A stretch of DNA of 7,662 bases from Sulfuricella sp. (GCA_030691435.1 JAUYEK010000008.1:1-7662), one strand, 5' to 3'; positions 1 through 6,256 are shown, numbered from the stretch's first letter. Program-made: numbers and translations. The notes: a model not told the origin generated them from the sequence alone.

Positions 1-362
1 AGAACCTTCTGAAAAGCTGCTTTCGAGGGAAAGCTTCGGGCCAAGAACGCCAGCTCATCGATTGGAGAGGCGAATGCACGCAATTGTCGCCTCAACCACG
101 CTGCGGCAATCTCCGTCAGACCGCTCAGGCCGACTTTGAGACGGTCGCGTATCTCAATGTGAACTTCCGCTACTCACGGCACTACTGTGACCGTCACCCA
201 CCTGTTCACAGAGCCGACTTTGAATCCGCCGACGCTATTATTTGAATGCGATAACTAAAAAGGACACGGAAGAAACCAGGCTAAGGCATATTTTTATTGC
301 CTTTCCTCTGCGTCCTCCGCGTCCTCTGCGGTAAAATCAAGTTTTGCTTACACTTGTCGCCC
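1..362. other. Left-edge region without a recognised gene
   Basis: No protein here is recognisable. One plus-strand frame is open from base 3 to a TGA at 243-245 (80 codons, no start needed because it enters from the edge). Its translation is rich in Cys, Arg and His, has no familiar motif, and lacks the codon preference of the neighbouring genes, so I do not call it a gene. An 11-base direct repeat (GCCGACTTTGA) occurs at 129-139 and 213-223. Bases 262-331 hold a degenerate inverted repeat described separately. The rest looks like unconstrained or decayed intergenic DNA. Confidence 0.5.
262..331. repeat. Degenerate inverted repeat with tandem 9-mers (CCTCTGCGT type)
   Basis: Three tandem 9-base units run from 305 to 331: CCTCTGCGT, CCTCCGCGT and CCTCTGCGG. 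A weak inverted partner, GGACACGGAAG, lies at 262-272 and matches the complement of the unit array at about 9 of 11 positions. The arrangement resembles the cleaner CACAGAG/CTCTGTG inverted repeat between ribE and ribB at 6257-6329, which has the same 9-base period and also ends in GG. I infer that both belong to one dispersed repeat family. It lies just upstream of the small membrane protein gene and could contribute to its leader. Confidence 0.5.
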
Positions 363-584
363 ATGTACCTTTACATCATCGCAATCGGCTGGGCCTACGT
401 CGTTCTAATGATGGCCGTGACGGCAAAAAGTTTCGTCGCCGGCGCGCTGACTTTCATTTTTTACGGCCTGCTGCCTCTGGGCTTGGTGTTCTATATCACC
501 CTGCGCCAGCTCAGGCGCTCACGCATGGCTGCCCAGGAGCGCCTTGGTCAGCCAGATCGAGCCGATACCCAGCCCGATCAGTAG
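363..584 (+). CDS. Small two-helix membrane protein of unknown function
   Basis: This 73-residue frame starts MYLYIIAIGW. Two hydrophobic segments (about residues 3-19 and 27-46) are followed by a basic, polar tail (RQLRRSR and on), which predicts an inner-membrane protein with a cytoplasmic C-terminus. I believe similar short proteins, beginning with an aromatic and isoleucine-rich helix and containing a second FYGLLPL-like helix, are common conserved hypotheticals in Betaproteobacteria, but I cannot name a family. The frame is open from 297, but the residues before Met at 363 come from the upstream repeat and look unrelated, so 363 is preferred. No clear Shine-Dalgarno is visible. Its last 66 bases overlap the convergent 3' end of the ZIP transporter gene. 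Function unknown. Confidence 0.6.
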   Translation: MYLYIIAIGWAYVVLMMAVTAKSFVAGALTFIFYGLLPLGLVFYITLRQLRRSRMAAQERLGQPDRADTQPDQ

Positions 585-1298
585 CGCCTGCTGCAGCGTA
601 GCCTGCAGCTCCGGGCGCTTGTGCAGGCCCGGAATCAGGTCCGCCACCGCGACATAAATCATGCTCGCCGCAGCAATGGCAAGGAAGAACGGTATCCAGT
701 CGTGCATCGATTGCAGCATGAAATAAGCCAGCACGCCACCCACCACTGTCGCCAGACTGGACAGCAGATTGAGCAGGAACGCCTGTTTCTTGCTGTAGCC
801 GGAATGGAGGAGGATCAGAAAATCGCCTACCTCCTGCGGAATTTCGTGGGCGATGATGGCCAGCGAAGTCACCACGCCGATCTGGAAATCGGCCAGGAAC
901 GCGGCAGCGATGATGATCCCGTCGACGAAATTGTGGAAGGTGTCGCCCACCATGATCATCAGACCGCTGCGACCATGATCGTGGTCGTGATCGTGGGCCG
1001 GGACGTGGGCCTCGCAGTGGTCGGCATGGCAATGGCGCCACAGCACCAGCTTCTCCAGCACGAAAAACAGCATGATACCGAACAGGATGGTGGCTGCGGT
1101 ATTTTCGATACTTTTGGTCAGCTCGAAAGCGTGCGGCAAAATCTCCAGGAATGCCGCCCCGAGCAAGGCGCCGATGGCATAGCTGACCAGCATCGGCACC
1201 CGCTCGGCGCGCGCCGACATGGCGAACGCCGCCGCCACGGCAATGCTGAGAACGCCGCCAAACAGGCTGGCAAGGATGATTCCGGTCAAAGTGGACAT
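519..1298 (-). CDS. ZIP-family metal (zinc) transporter
   Basis: A 259-residue polytopic membrane protein with about eight hydrophobic segments (roughly 6-28, 37-57, 68-88, 113-135, 141-160, 172-195, 203-224, 237-255), the usual ZIP layout and a normal length for bacterial members. The metal-site signatures are present: HNFVDG (122-127) in TM4 and HEIPQE (151-156) in TM5. The TM3-TM4 loop (about 89-109) is rich in His and Cys, including an alternating His-Asp run, a typical metal-sensing or metal-delivery loop. ZIP proteins move divalent metals, usually Zn, Fe or Mn, into the cytoplasm; the sequence alone does not fix the substrate. The ATG at 1298 begins directly at the first helix; only a weak GGCGAG precedes it. 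It is separated from the CZB gene by a 143-bp palindrome, so it may have its own promoter. The 3' end overlaps the convergent small membrane protein gene. Confidence 0.92.
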   Translation of the reverse strand: MSTLTGIILASLFGGVLSIAVAAAFAMSARAERVPMLVSYAIGALLGAAFLEILPHAFELTKSIENTAATILFGIMLFFVLEKLVLWRHCHADHCEAHVPAHDHDHDHGRSGLMIMVGDTFHNFVDGIIIAAAFLADFQIGVVTSLAIIAHEIPQEVGDFLILLHSGYSKKQAFLLNLLSSLATVVGGVLAYFMLQSMHDWIPFFLAIAAASMIYVAVADLIPGLHKRPELQATLQQALLIGLGIGSIWLTKALLGSHA

Positions 1299-1307
1299 AT
1301 GCTCGCC

Positions 1308-1313
1308 ATTATA
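1308..1313 (-). promoter_or_regulatory. Possible -10 hexamer upstream of the ZIP gene
   Basis: The minus strand reads TATAAT here, a perfect sigma-70 -10 hexamer. There is no recognisable -35 at 16-18 bases upstream; that position falls inside the end of the palindromic repeat and reads AGAGGT. Transcription would begin only about three bases before the ATG, giving a nearly leaderless message. It could be chance. Confidence 0.25.
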
Positions 1314-1325
1314 CGGAATATCCTC

Positions 1326-1468
1326 AGGGCACCTCTAAAAATCCAGATTTCATCCCAACTGCTGCGTTGCAGAAAAAATTTCTTGCTTACATATTAACCA
1401 TATGCCGCGCTGCGAAATTTTTTCCGCGCCTTACATTTGGGCGAACTTTGAATTTTTAGAGGCGCCCT
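1326..1468. repeat. 143-bp intergenic palindromic element (MITE-like)
   Basis: The outer 17 bases at 1326-1342 and 1452-1468 are inverted repeats with one mismatch (AGGGCACCTCTAAAAAT against the complement of ATTTTTAGAGGCGCCCT). A perfect 11-bp inverted pair lies inside (GAAAAAATTTC at 1372-1382, GAAATTTTTTC at 1414-1424), and a CATAT/ATATG stem with a five-base loop (1390-1404) sits at the centre. The whole unit can fold as one long imperfect hairpin. There is no open frame of note and no obvious target-site duplication. It separates the end of the CZB gene from the start of the ZIP gene, and could act as a bidirectional transcription barrier. I infer a dispersed, non-autonomous repeat; copy number cannot be judged from one window. 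Confidence 0.8.
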
Positions 1469-1497
1469 AAAGCGGGTTTGCATGCCCAAACCGCCCG

Positions 1498-1881
1498 TCA
1501 ACCCGGACATTCCGGCGATGTCAGCACTTCCTGCTCAAGCAGCTCGATCGCACCGAGCAGCGCGTCCGAAGCTTGCGCCAGCTCCAGCAACCTGCCTTGA
1601 GCCTCCTTGGGGTTATTCTGCATGGCAAGATCATGAATCTGCCGGTACACGGCATGCATCACCTGGTGCGTTTCCAGCACCAGTTCGTAGTGTTCGAGGA
1701 AACTCAGGCACGACTTGCCGGGTCCGGAAAACCATTTGCCGAATTCACAGCAACTTCCATCGACCGGCACCTTCGCGTCGCTCAACTCCATGCCCTTGAT
1801 CAGATGCTCCGCGTGAGAGCGCCACTCCAGATGCACCTGCTTGGCCTTCAGCAGCATCATCAGCACTTCAGTCTTGCCCAT
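1498..1881 (-). CDS. Stand-alone CZB-domain (zinc-binding) protein
   Basis: A 127-residue soluble, mostly helical protein starting MGKTEVLMM. It carries the pattern of the chemoreceptor zinc-binding (CZB) domain: HLEW (17-20), CCEFGKWF (44-51, matching the CxFGxW signature with Cys45) and HQVMH (72-76). The 3-His/1-Cys zinc site would be His17, Cys45, His72 and His76. CZB domains usually sit at the C-terminus of chemoreceptors or on diguanylate cyclases, where they sense zinc or oxidants such as hypochlorite; here nothing else is attached. The ATG at 1881 overlaps the end of pncC by 14 nt and follows a strong AAAGGGGGG Shine-Dalgarno. The same frame stays open upstream to 2094, but that part is a shadow of pncC. 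It is probably co-translated with pncC; its physiological role is unknown. Confidence 0.82.
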   Translation of the reverse strand: MGKTEVLMMLLKAKQVHLEWRSHAEHLIKGMELSDAKVPVDGSCCEFGKWFSGPGKSCLSFLEHYELVLETHQVMHAVYRQIHDLAMQNNPKEAQGRLLELAQASDALLGAIELLEQEVLTSPECPG

Positions 1882-2392
1882 CGCACCCCCCTTTAAGGCG
1901 TTCCAGCAGCCCACGCAATCCGCACTCCACCGCCTGGCGCCGCACTTCGCGGCGGTCGCCGGCAAACTGCCGCCGCTCGCTGGCAACGGCCCCGTTCGCA
2001 AAACCCCAGGCAAACCACACCGTGCCCACCGGCTTTTCCGGGGTACCGCCGCCCGGGCCCGCGATACCGCTGATCGCCAGCGCCACCTGACCACGGCTGT
2101 TGTTCAGCGCCCCGGACGCCATTTCCCGCACTGTCTGCTCGCTGACCGCGCCGTGCCGCTCCAGCGTTGCCGCAGCAACGCCCAGCATCTCCCGCTTCGC
2201 TTCGTTAGTGTACGTGATAAAGCCCCGGTCGAACCAGAGGGAGCTGCCCGGCACCGCCGTCACGGCTGCTCCGACCCAGCCCCCGGTGCAGGATTCCGCC
2301 GTTGCCAGCATCATGGCGCGCGTTTTGAGTGCCGTACCGACCTGTTCGGCCAGATCAAACAGCGCGCGCTCGGCTAATTCGCGATCATCCAT
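1868..2392 (-). CDS. pncC: Nicotinamide-nucleotide amidohydrolase PncC (CinA C-terminal domain)
   Basis: A 174-residue protein made only of the CinA C-terminal domain; the N-terminal MoCF-like domain of full-length CinA is absent, as in E. coli-type PncC. Hallmarks in order are TAESCTGG (about 30-37), GSSLWFDRGFITYTNEAK (about 49-66), GAVSE (about 81-85) and the SGIAGPGGGTPEKPVGTVWFA block (about 108-128), then GDRREVR near the end. The family deamidates nicotinamide mononucleotide to nicotinate mononucleotide in cytoplasmic NAD salvage. AAAGGGG lies just before the ATG at 2392. The gene overlaps the 3' end of pgpA by 19 nt and its own 3' end overlaps the CZB gene by 14 nt, so the three are likely translationally coupled. 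Confidence 0.95.
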   Translation of the reverse strand: MDDRELAERALFDLAEQVGTALKTRAMMLATAESCTGGWVGAAVTAVPGSSLWFDRGFITYTNEAKREMLGVAAATLERHGAVSEQTVREMASGALNNSRGQVALAISGIAGPGGGTPEKPVGTVWFAWGFANGAVASERRQFAGDRREVRRQAVECGLRGLLERLKGGCDGQD

Positions 2393-2991
2393 AATGCCCC
2401 TTTCAAGACGATCACGGCATACAACGCCGCCAGCAGATCATCCAGCATCACGCCAAAACCGTTCTTGAGCCGCTCGTCGAACTGGCGGATGGGAAACGGT
2501 TTCCAGATATCGAACAGGCGAAACAGCAAGAAAGCCGCCGCGAACCAGGCCAGCGTCGGCGGCGTGACGCAGAGCACCAGCAGGAAGGCCACGATCTCGT
2601 CCCAGACTATGCCGCCGTAATCCGCCACACCCAGCGCCTGGCCCGTATACTGGCAGGCCCACACGCCCACAGCGAACATCAGCAGAATGACAACCAGAAT
2701 GGCCGTCCCACTGAGCCAGTGCAGCATCAGCCAATATAGCGGAAACGCCACCAGCGTTCCTGCGGTGCCCGGCGCCACGGGGCTCAGCCCGCTGCCGAAA
2801 CCGAAAGACAGAAAATGGGCCGGGTGGCTGAATACGAATTTAGGGCCTGCAAATGGATAACATGGACAATTATGGGTGTGCTGGCGGGATGCGGTGCAAG
2901 GCGCCGGGTGCGCCGCATGGCCCTTCCCTGCAAGCGACCGGCAACGCCGCAGCGCGCCCGCCAGCACGGCCAGAATGTTCAGGTTATTCAT
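2374..2991 (-). CDS. pgpA: Phosphatidylglycerophosphatase A with an unusual N-terminal extension
   Basis: Dephosphorylates phosphatidylglycerophosphate to phosphatidylglycerol at the inner membrane. From residue 51 on (FVFSHPAHF onward) it is a normal PgpA of about 155 residues: [13 protein letters not shown] (64-76), a VWDE motif, a [10 protein letters not shown] motif, the C-terminal [12 protein letters not shown] motif, and several hydrophobic helices. Residues 1-50 match nothing I know in the family, are rich in Cys, His, Pro and Arg, and are encoded entirely by the palindromic repeat at 2842-3002. Between residue 9 (GTG) and the conserved core there is no ATG, GTG or TTG in frame, so translation must begin at 2991 (ATG, overlapping the thiL stop, with a weak AGGG upstream), at that GTG, or further upstream at 3018. 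The native start seems to have been displaced by the repeat. It overlaps pncC at its 3' end. Identity is sure; the start is not. Confidence 0.88.
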   Translation of the reverse strand: MNNLNILAVLAGALRRCRSLAGKGHAAHPAPCTASRQHTHNCPCYPFAGPKFVFSHPAHFLSFGFGSGLSPVAPGTAGTLVAFPLYWLMLHWLSGTAILVVILLMFAVGVWACQYTGQALGVADYGGIVWDEIVAFLLVLCVTPPTLAWFAAAFLLFRLFDIWKPFPIRQFDERLKNGFGVMLDDLLAALYAVIVLKGALWMIAN

Positions 2992-3002
2992 TTGCAGGCC
3001 CT
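2842..3002. repeat. 161-bp imperfect palindrome across the thiL/pgpA junction
   Basis: The outer 14 bases are perfect inverted repeats (AGGGCCTGCAAATG at 2842-2855, CATTTGCAGGCCCT at 2989-3002). The symmetry continues imperfectly inward, with another perfect 11-bp pair (GTGCTGGCGGG at 2878-2888, CCCGCCAGCAC at 2957-2967). Over roughly 47 bases the arms differ by about six substitutions and one indel, so this is not a simple assembly foldback. One end encodes the last five residues and stop of ThiL; the rest encodes the N-terminal 50 codons of the pgpA frame. The left arm holds ATGGACAAT, also found in the terminal repeat of the element at 3977-4186, a possible but weak link. I see no target-site duplication. 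Confidence 0.75.
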
Positions 3003-3955
3003 GATGCGAAATGGTCAAATCCGGTCGCCTTGATGGTCATGGTCTGGCCGGCCCGGAGGACGCTCAACCCGGTTGGCCCCTTGATGATTCCGATGCAGGC
3101 CAGCGGCAAGTCGATTCGTTGCGCGATGGACAGAATTTCCGTATGTCTTTCAGGCGGCGCGGTAAAGCACAGTTCGTAATCGTCGCCCCCGGCCAGTACG
3201 CAGTTTTGCACCGCTTCCTGCTCGATATAGCGGCTTGCCACTTCGGAAAGCGGCAATGCCTCGAAATGGATTTCTGCACCCACTCCGGAGCATTCCAGGA
3301 TATGCCCCAGATCGGCGAGCAAGCCATCGGATATATCGATTGCAGAACTGGCCACGCCGCGCAGTGCCAGGCCCAGTGCGACTCGCGGCTGCGGCACGCG
3401 CAGCCTGGGCAGGCAGGATGCCGCTTCAAGCGGCATCAGCTCGACCCGGCGCTGCAAGTTGGCCAGCGCCAGTGCCGCGTCGCCCAGCACACCGGACACC
3501 CAGATTTCGTCACCACTGCGCGCACCATCCCGACGCAACGCCAGTCCCGGTGGCACTTCGCCGATGATCTGCACGCAGATGTTGAGCGGTCCGCGCGTGG
3601 TATCGCCACCCACCAGCTCCACGCCGAATTTTTGCGCCAGGCTGAAAAAACCGCCGGCAAAACCGCGCAGCCAGATTTCGTCAGCCCCCGGCAGGGCAAG
3701 TGCCAATGTCACCCAGCGCGGCGTAGCCCCCATGGCCGCCATGTCGGACAAATTCACCGCCAGAGCTTTGTGGCCGACCGTTCCGGGCCCATCCTGAGGG
3801 GCGAAATGCTGCCCTTCCACCAGCATGTCGGTGGACACCGCCAGCTGCATGCCGGGAGTGGGTGCCAGCAGCGCCGCATCATCCCCCACGCCGAGCACGG
3901 CACTGGGTGTTTCGCGGGTAAAAAAACGGCGGATCAGGTCGAATTCAGAGGGCAC
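2984..3955 (-). CDS. thiL: Thiamine-monophosphate kinase
   Basis: A 323-residue cytoplasmic enzyme that phosphorylates thiamine monophosphate to thiamine pyrophosphate with ATP, the last step of cofactor synthesis. It is an AIR-synthase/PurM-fold kinase. Visible motifs are GVGDDAALL (22-30), [11 protein letters not shown] (41-51), [15 protein letters not shown] (63-77), GGDTTRGP (116-123), a [13 protein letters not shown] motif in the middle and GGDDYELCF in the C-terminal half. Length is normal. The start is GTG at 3955, where homology begins; GGGGA lies about six bases upstream. The family usually ends soon after a GFDHFA-like motif, present here at 312-317. The final GPANE and stop come from the palindromic repeat at 2842-3002. 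It follows nusB after a 229-nt gap filled by another repeat. Confidence 0.96.
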   Translation of the reverse strand: MPSEFDLIRRFFTRETPSAVLGVGDDAALLAPTPGMQLAVSTDMLVEGQHFAPQDGPGTVGHKALAVNLSDMAAMGATPRWVTLALALPGADEIWLRGFAGGFFSLAQKFGVELVGGDTTRGPLNICVQIIGEVPPGLALRRDGARSGDEIWVSGVLGDAALALANLQRRVELMPLEAASCLPRLRVPQPRVALGLALRGVASSAIDISDGLLADLGHILECSGVGAEIHFEALPLSEVASRYIEQEAVQNCVLAGGDDYELCFTAPPERHTEILSIAQRIDLPLACIGIIKGPTGLSVLRAGQTMTIKATGFDHFASGPANE

Positions 3956-3976
3956 AGCATTCCCCAGGAAAACTTA

Positions 3977-4186
3977 AACCCAGATTATCCATTAGAGCCA
4001 AAGACCGCTGTAGGAGCGGCGCCAACCCTCTCTCCAACTCTCCCCCAACGGGGGAGAGGGCGATCGTCCCTTCCCCTTCAAGGGGAAGGTTAGGATGGGG
4101 ATGGGAGTTGGCCGCGATTTGCGGTCGCATTCGCGCCGGGGGCGGCGCTCCTACATGCACGTGCATTCCAATGGACAATCTGGGTT
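3977..4186. repeat. REP-like palindromic element with 17-bp terminal inverted repeats (copy 1)
   Basis: The ends AACCCAGATTATCCATT (3977-3993) and AATGGACAATCTGGGTT (4170-4186) are inverted repeats with one mismatch. Inside lies a second inverted pair, TGTAGGAGCGGCGCC (4009-4023) and GGCGGCGCTCCTACA (4141-4155). The GTAGGAGCGGC core resembles REP (repetitive extragenic palindrome) sequences of Proteobacteria. A second copy lies at 6981-7066. The right end overlaps the TAA of nusB (4185-4187). The element fills almost all of the nusB-thiL gap and could affect transcript stability or termination. Confidence 0.8.
4022..4111. repeat. Double stem-loop nested inside the REP-like element
   Basis: Copy 2 of the REP-like element reads GGCGCC-CTC-GCCGCGAT, whereas copy 1 has about 87 extra bases at this point, bounded by CCAAC (4022-4026) and GTTGG (4107-4111). 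The extra segment holds two strong hairpins: a 9-bp stem CTCTCCCCC/GGGGGAGAG (4038-4046 with 4050-4058, loop AAC) and a 9-bp stem CCTTCCCCT/AGGGGAAGG (4069-4077 with 4081-4089, loop TCA). They are arranged roughly symmetrically around CGATCG (4061-4066). Short CCCTCTCCC-type palindromes of this kind are common proteobacterial repeats. I infer insertion of one palindromic repeat into another. Confidence 0.7.
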
Positions 4187-4655
4187 AAACATTCTTTCTT
4201 GCCGCCGCCTTAACTTCCGCCGCCCGCACCTGGGCCGCAAGTTTGTCCAGCACGCCGTTGACGAACTTATGGCCATCGGTACCGCCGTAGGTCTTGGCCA
4301 GTTCGACCGCCTCGTTGATGACGACGCGGTAGGGAATTTCCGGGTGATGCTTCATTTCGTAGGTGGCCAGCAGCAGGATGGCATGTTCCACCGGACTCAG
4401 ATCTCCGGCAGGGCGATCGAGGTAGGGCGCGATCAGCACATCCAGTTCCTGCGCCTGGCCAATTACCCCGCGCACCAGAACCGCCAGATGTTCTTCGTCG
4501 ATCTTCGGGTATTCCTTTTCCTCGCGCAGCTGGCTCAGGATGGTATCGGCATCTCCACCCGTCAGTTTCCACTGGTACAGGCCCTGCACCCCGAATTCCC
4601 GCGCCTTGCGCCGGCTTTTTTTCGGTGCCTTGTCGGCTCTTTTTTCGCTGCTCAT
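4185..4655 (-). CDS. nusB: Transcription antitermination factor NusB
   Basis: A 156-residue all-helical RNA-binding protein. With NusE (S10) it binds boxA RNA and assembles the antitermination complex on rRNA operons. Family features are the basic N-terminus with [15 protein letters not shown] (about 15-29), [16 protein letters not shown] (about 84-99) and the C-terminal [32 protein letters not shown] block (about 107-138). Length is normal. The ATG at 4655 overlaps the ribH stop in an ATGA arrangement, so the two are probably translationally coupled; no separate strong Shine-Dalgarno is visible. Linkage to ribH is standard in Proteobacteria. The stop codon coincides with the edge of the downstream REP-like element. 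Confidence 0.97.
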   Translation of the reverse strand: MSSEKRADKAPKKSRRKAREFGVQGLYQWKLTGGDADTILSQLREEKEYPKIDEEHLAVLVRGVIGQAQELDVLIAPYLDRPAGDLSPVEHAILLLATYEMKHHPEIPYRVVINEAVELAKTYGGTDGHKFVNGVLDKLAAQVRAAEVKAAARKNV

Positions 4656-5119
4656 AGCCGCTTCAGCAGCTTGGCCATCTCGATTGCGACCAGGGCCGCA
4701 TCCGTCCCTTTTTCGGACATCCTGGCCAGCGCCTGGTCGTCGGTATCGGTGGTGAGAACGCCGTTGGCGATGGGGATGCCGGCATCCAGCGCGACGCGGG
4801 TCACGCCGCTGCCTGCTTCGTTGGAGACCAGCTCGAAATGGTAGGTATCGCCACGAATCACCGCGCCGAGCCCGATCAGCGCATCAAATTTGCCGCTCTT
4901 GGCCATTTTTTGCAGCACCAGCGGGATTTCCAGCGCGCCCGGCACGGTTGCCAGAACGATGTCCTTCTCCGCCACGCCCTGCTTCAGCAGCGTCGCGGTG
5001 CAGGCGCCAAGCAGCCCCTCGCACACGTCGATATTAAAACGGCTCATCACGATGCCGATCCTGAGGCCTTTGCCGTCGAGATATTTCTCGTACTCGAAAA
5101 TATTGTCATATCTTGCCAT
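4652..5119 (-). CDS. ribH: 6,7-dimethyl-8-ribityllumazine synthase
   Basis: A 155-residue protein starting [10 protein letters not shown]. It condenses 5-amino-6-ribitylaminouracil with 3,4-dihydroxy-2-butanone 4-phosphate to give the lumazine precursor of riboflavin; family members form pentamers or icosahedral shells. Motifs are SRFN (26-29), VPGALEIP (59-66), [12 protein letters not shown] (85-96, with the catalytic His at 94) and [11 protein letters not shown] near the C-terminus. The same frame is open to an ATG at 5158, but that would add 13 residues overlapping ribB; the ATG at 5119 has an AAGGA seven bases upstream and gives the usual family length. The ribB stop lies 19 nt upstream and nusB overlaps downstream, so all three are likely on one transcript. 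Confidence 0.97.
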   Translation of the reverse strand: MARYDNIFEYEKYLDGKGLRIGIVMSRFNIDVCEGLLGACTATLLKQGVAEKDIVLATVPGALEIPLVLQKMAKSGKFDALIGLGAVIRGDTYHFELVSNEAGSGVTRVALDAGIPIANGVLTTDTDDQALARMSEKGTDAALVAIEMAKLLKRL

Positions 5120-5126
5120 GTCGTTG

Positions 5127-5131
5127 TCCTT
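5127..5131 (-). promoter_or_regulatory. Ribosome binding site deciding the ribH start
   Basis: AAGGA on the minus strand, seven bases before the ATG at 5119, supports that start over the upstream in-frame ATG at 5158. Confidence 0.75.
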
Positions 5132-5138
5132 GTTGGTT

Positions 5139-6230
5139 TCAGTTCTTGGGCGAGACATATCCCGTTACTTCAAGATCGAAGCCGGTCATGCTCGGCATCT
5201 TGCGCGGAGTGGCCAGCAGCCGCATCCTGGTGACATTGAGATCGCGCAGAATCTGCGCGCCGATGCCGTAATTGCGCAAATCGACCTTGGCGGGCGCCTT
5301 CGGCTGGGTGCGCCGGATGCGTTCGAGCAGATCTGCGGAAGTTTCCGTGCCTCGCATCAGAACAATCACTCCGCAGCCCGCTTCGGCTATGGCCTTCATC
5401 GCCTCATGCACGCTGAAGGAGTGTTCGAGGCTGGCCACATCGAGAAAATCCAGCGTCGACAACGGCTCGTGCACCCGCACCAGGATCTCCTCGCCGGGTT
5501 TGATTTCTCCCTTCACCAGGGCAAGATGAGCCTCGTTGGCGGTCTTGTCCAGATAAGCGATCAATTTGAATTCGCCATAGCAAGTTTCCACCTTGCGTTC
5601 GGAAACCCGCTCCACCAGGCTCTCGGTCTGGCTGCGGTAGTGGATCAGGTCGGCAATGGTGCCGATCTTGAGGTTGTGATGTTTGGCATATTCGAGCAAG
5701 TCCGGCAAACGCGCCATTTCGCCATCTTCCTTGAGGATTTCGCAGATCACCGCCGCCGGCTCCAGTCCCGCCAGGCCGGCCAGGTCGCAACCCGCCTCGG
5801 TATGGCCGGCGCGCACCAGCACGCCGCCCTTCTGCGCCTTGAGCGGAAAGATATGGCCAGGCTGAACGATGTCGGACGCCTTGGCGTCCTTCTTCACCGC
5901 CGCCAGGATGGTCTTGGCGCGGTCGGCGGCGGAGATGCCGGTAGTCACCCCTTCCGCCGCTTCGATCGAAACGGTGAAGTTGGTGCCCAGAGCCAGCTTG
6001 TTGGCCGTCACCATCAACGGCTGGTCGAGCAGGCGGCAGCGCTCCTCGGTCCGCGTCAGGCAGAGCAGGCCGCGGCCGAATTTGGCCATGAAGTTGATCG
6101 CCTCGGGCGTGACGAATTCCGCCGCCAGCACCAGGTCGCCCTCGTTCTCGCGGTCTTCTTCGTCCACCAGGACGACCATTTTACCGGCCTTGAAGTCGGC
6201 GATAATGTCTTGGGTTGGGCTGATATTCAT
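5139..6230 (-). CDS. ribB: 3,4-dihydroxy-2-butanone 4-phosphate synthase fused to a degenerate GTP cyclohydrolase II-like domain (RibBA/RibBX type)
   Basis: A 363-residue two-domain protein. The N-terminal RibB domain (about 1-205) is intact: [10 protein letters not shown] (23-32), [11 protein letters not shown] (94-104), PGHIFPL (124-130) and RAGHTEA (140-146), the residues that bind metal and ribulose 5-phosphate. It supplies the four-carbon unit used by RibH. The C-terminal domain (about 207-363) aligns with GTP cyclohydrolase II by its YGEFKL start, RVH (252-254) and [11 protein letters not shown], but the zinc site GDxxxSxRCDCG is replaced by a stretch without cysteines. It should not hydrolyse GTP, so an independent ribA is expected elsewhere. 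This matches the RibBX variant described in Shewanella and widespread in Proteobacteria. An AAGGA lies about 10 nt before the ATG. ribH starts 19 nt downstream. Pipelines often name it ribBA. Confidence 0.95.
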   Translation of the reverse strand: MNISPTQDIIADFKAGKMVVLVDEEDRENEGDLVLAAEFVTPEAINFMAKFGRGLLCLTRTEERCRLLDQPLMVTANKLALGTNFTVSIEAAEGVTTGISAADRAKTILAAVKKDAKASDIVQPGHIFPLKAQKGGVLVRAGHTEAGCDLAGLAGLEPAAVICEILKEDGEMARLPDLLEYAKHHNLKIGTIADLIHYRSQTESLVERVSERKVETCYGEFKLIAYLDKTANEAHLALVKGEIKPGEEILVRVHEPLSTLDFLDVASLEHSFSVHEAMKAIAEAGCGVIVLMRGTETSADLLERIRRTQPKAPAKVDLRNYGIGAQILRDLNVTRMRLLATPRKMPSMTGFDLEVTGYVSPKN

Positions 6231-6256
6231 AGTTCTTTATTCCTTAAAAAGCTTTT

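Noticed and set aside
305..331. Tandem 9-mers as a CRISPR-like array
   Set aside because: The units are contiguous with no spacers and there are no cas genes; the 9-base units match a dispersed inverted repeat.
621..1397. 258-codon plus-strand open frame
   Set aside because: It lies opposite the ZIP transporter gene, and its translation is a His/Gln/Asp-rich shadow that runs on into the palindromic repeat.
2842..3002. Template/variable repeat pair of a diversity-generating retroelement
   Set aside because: The two arms differ, but not in an adenine-specific way; they are inverted and not direct repeats, and there is no reverse transcriptase in the window.
3011..4093. 360-codon plus-strand open frame
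   Set aside because: Antisense to thiL and the REP-like element; no recognisable domain, low-complexity Gln/Arg/His composition typical of a shadow frame.
3945..4178. 77-codon minus-strand open frame between nusB and thiL
   Set aside because: It consists almost entirely of the REP-like element and its nested hairpins, and the hydrophilic, Pro-rich translation has no family resemblance.
5120..5158. Upstream ATG for ribH, adding 13 residues
   Set aside because: It lies within ribB. The ATG at 5119 has a good AAGGA and gives the normal family N-terminus.
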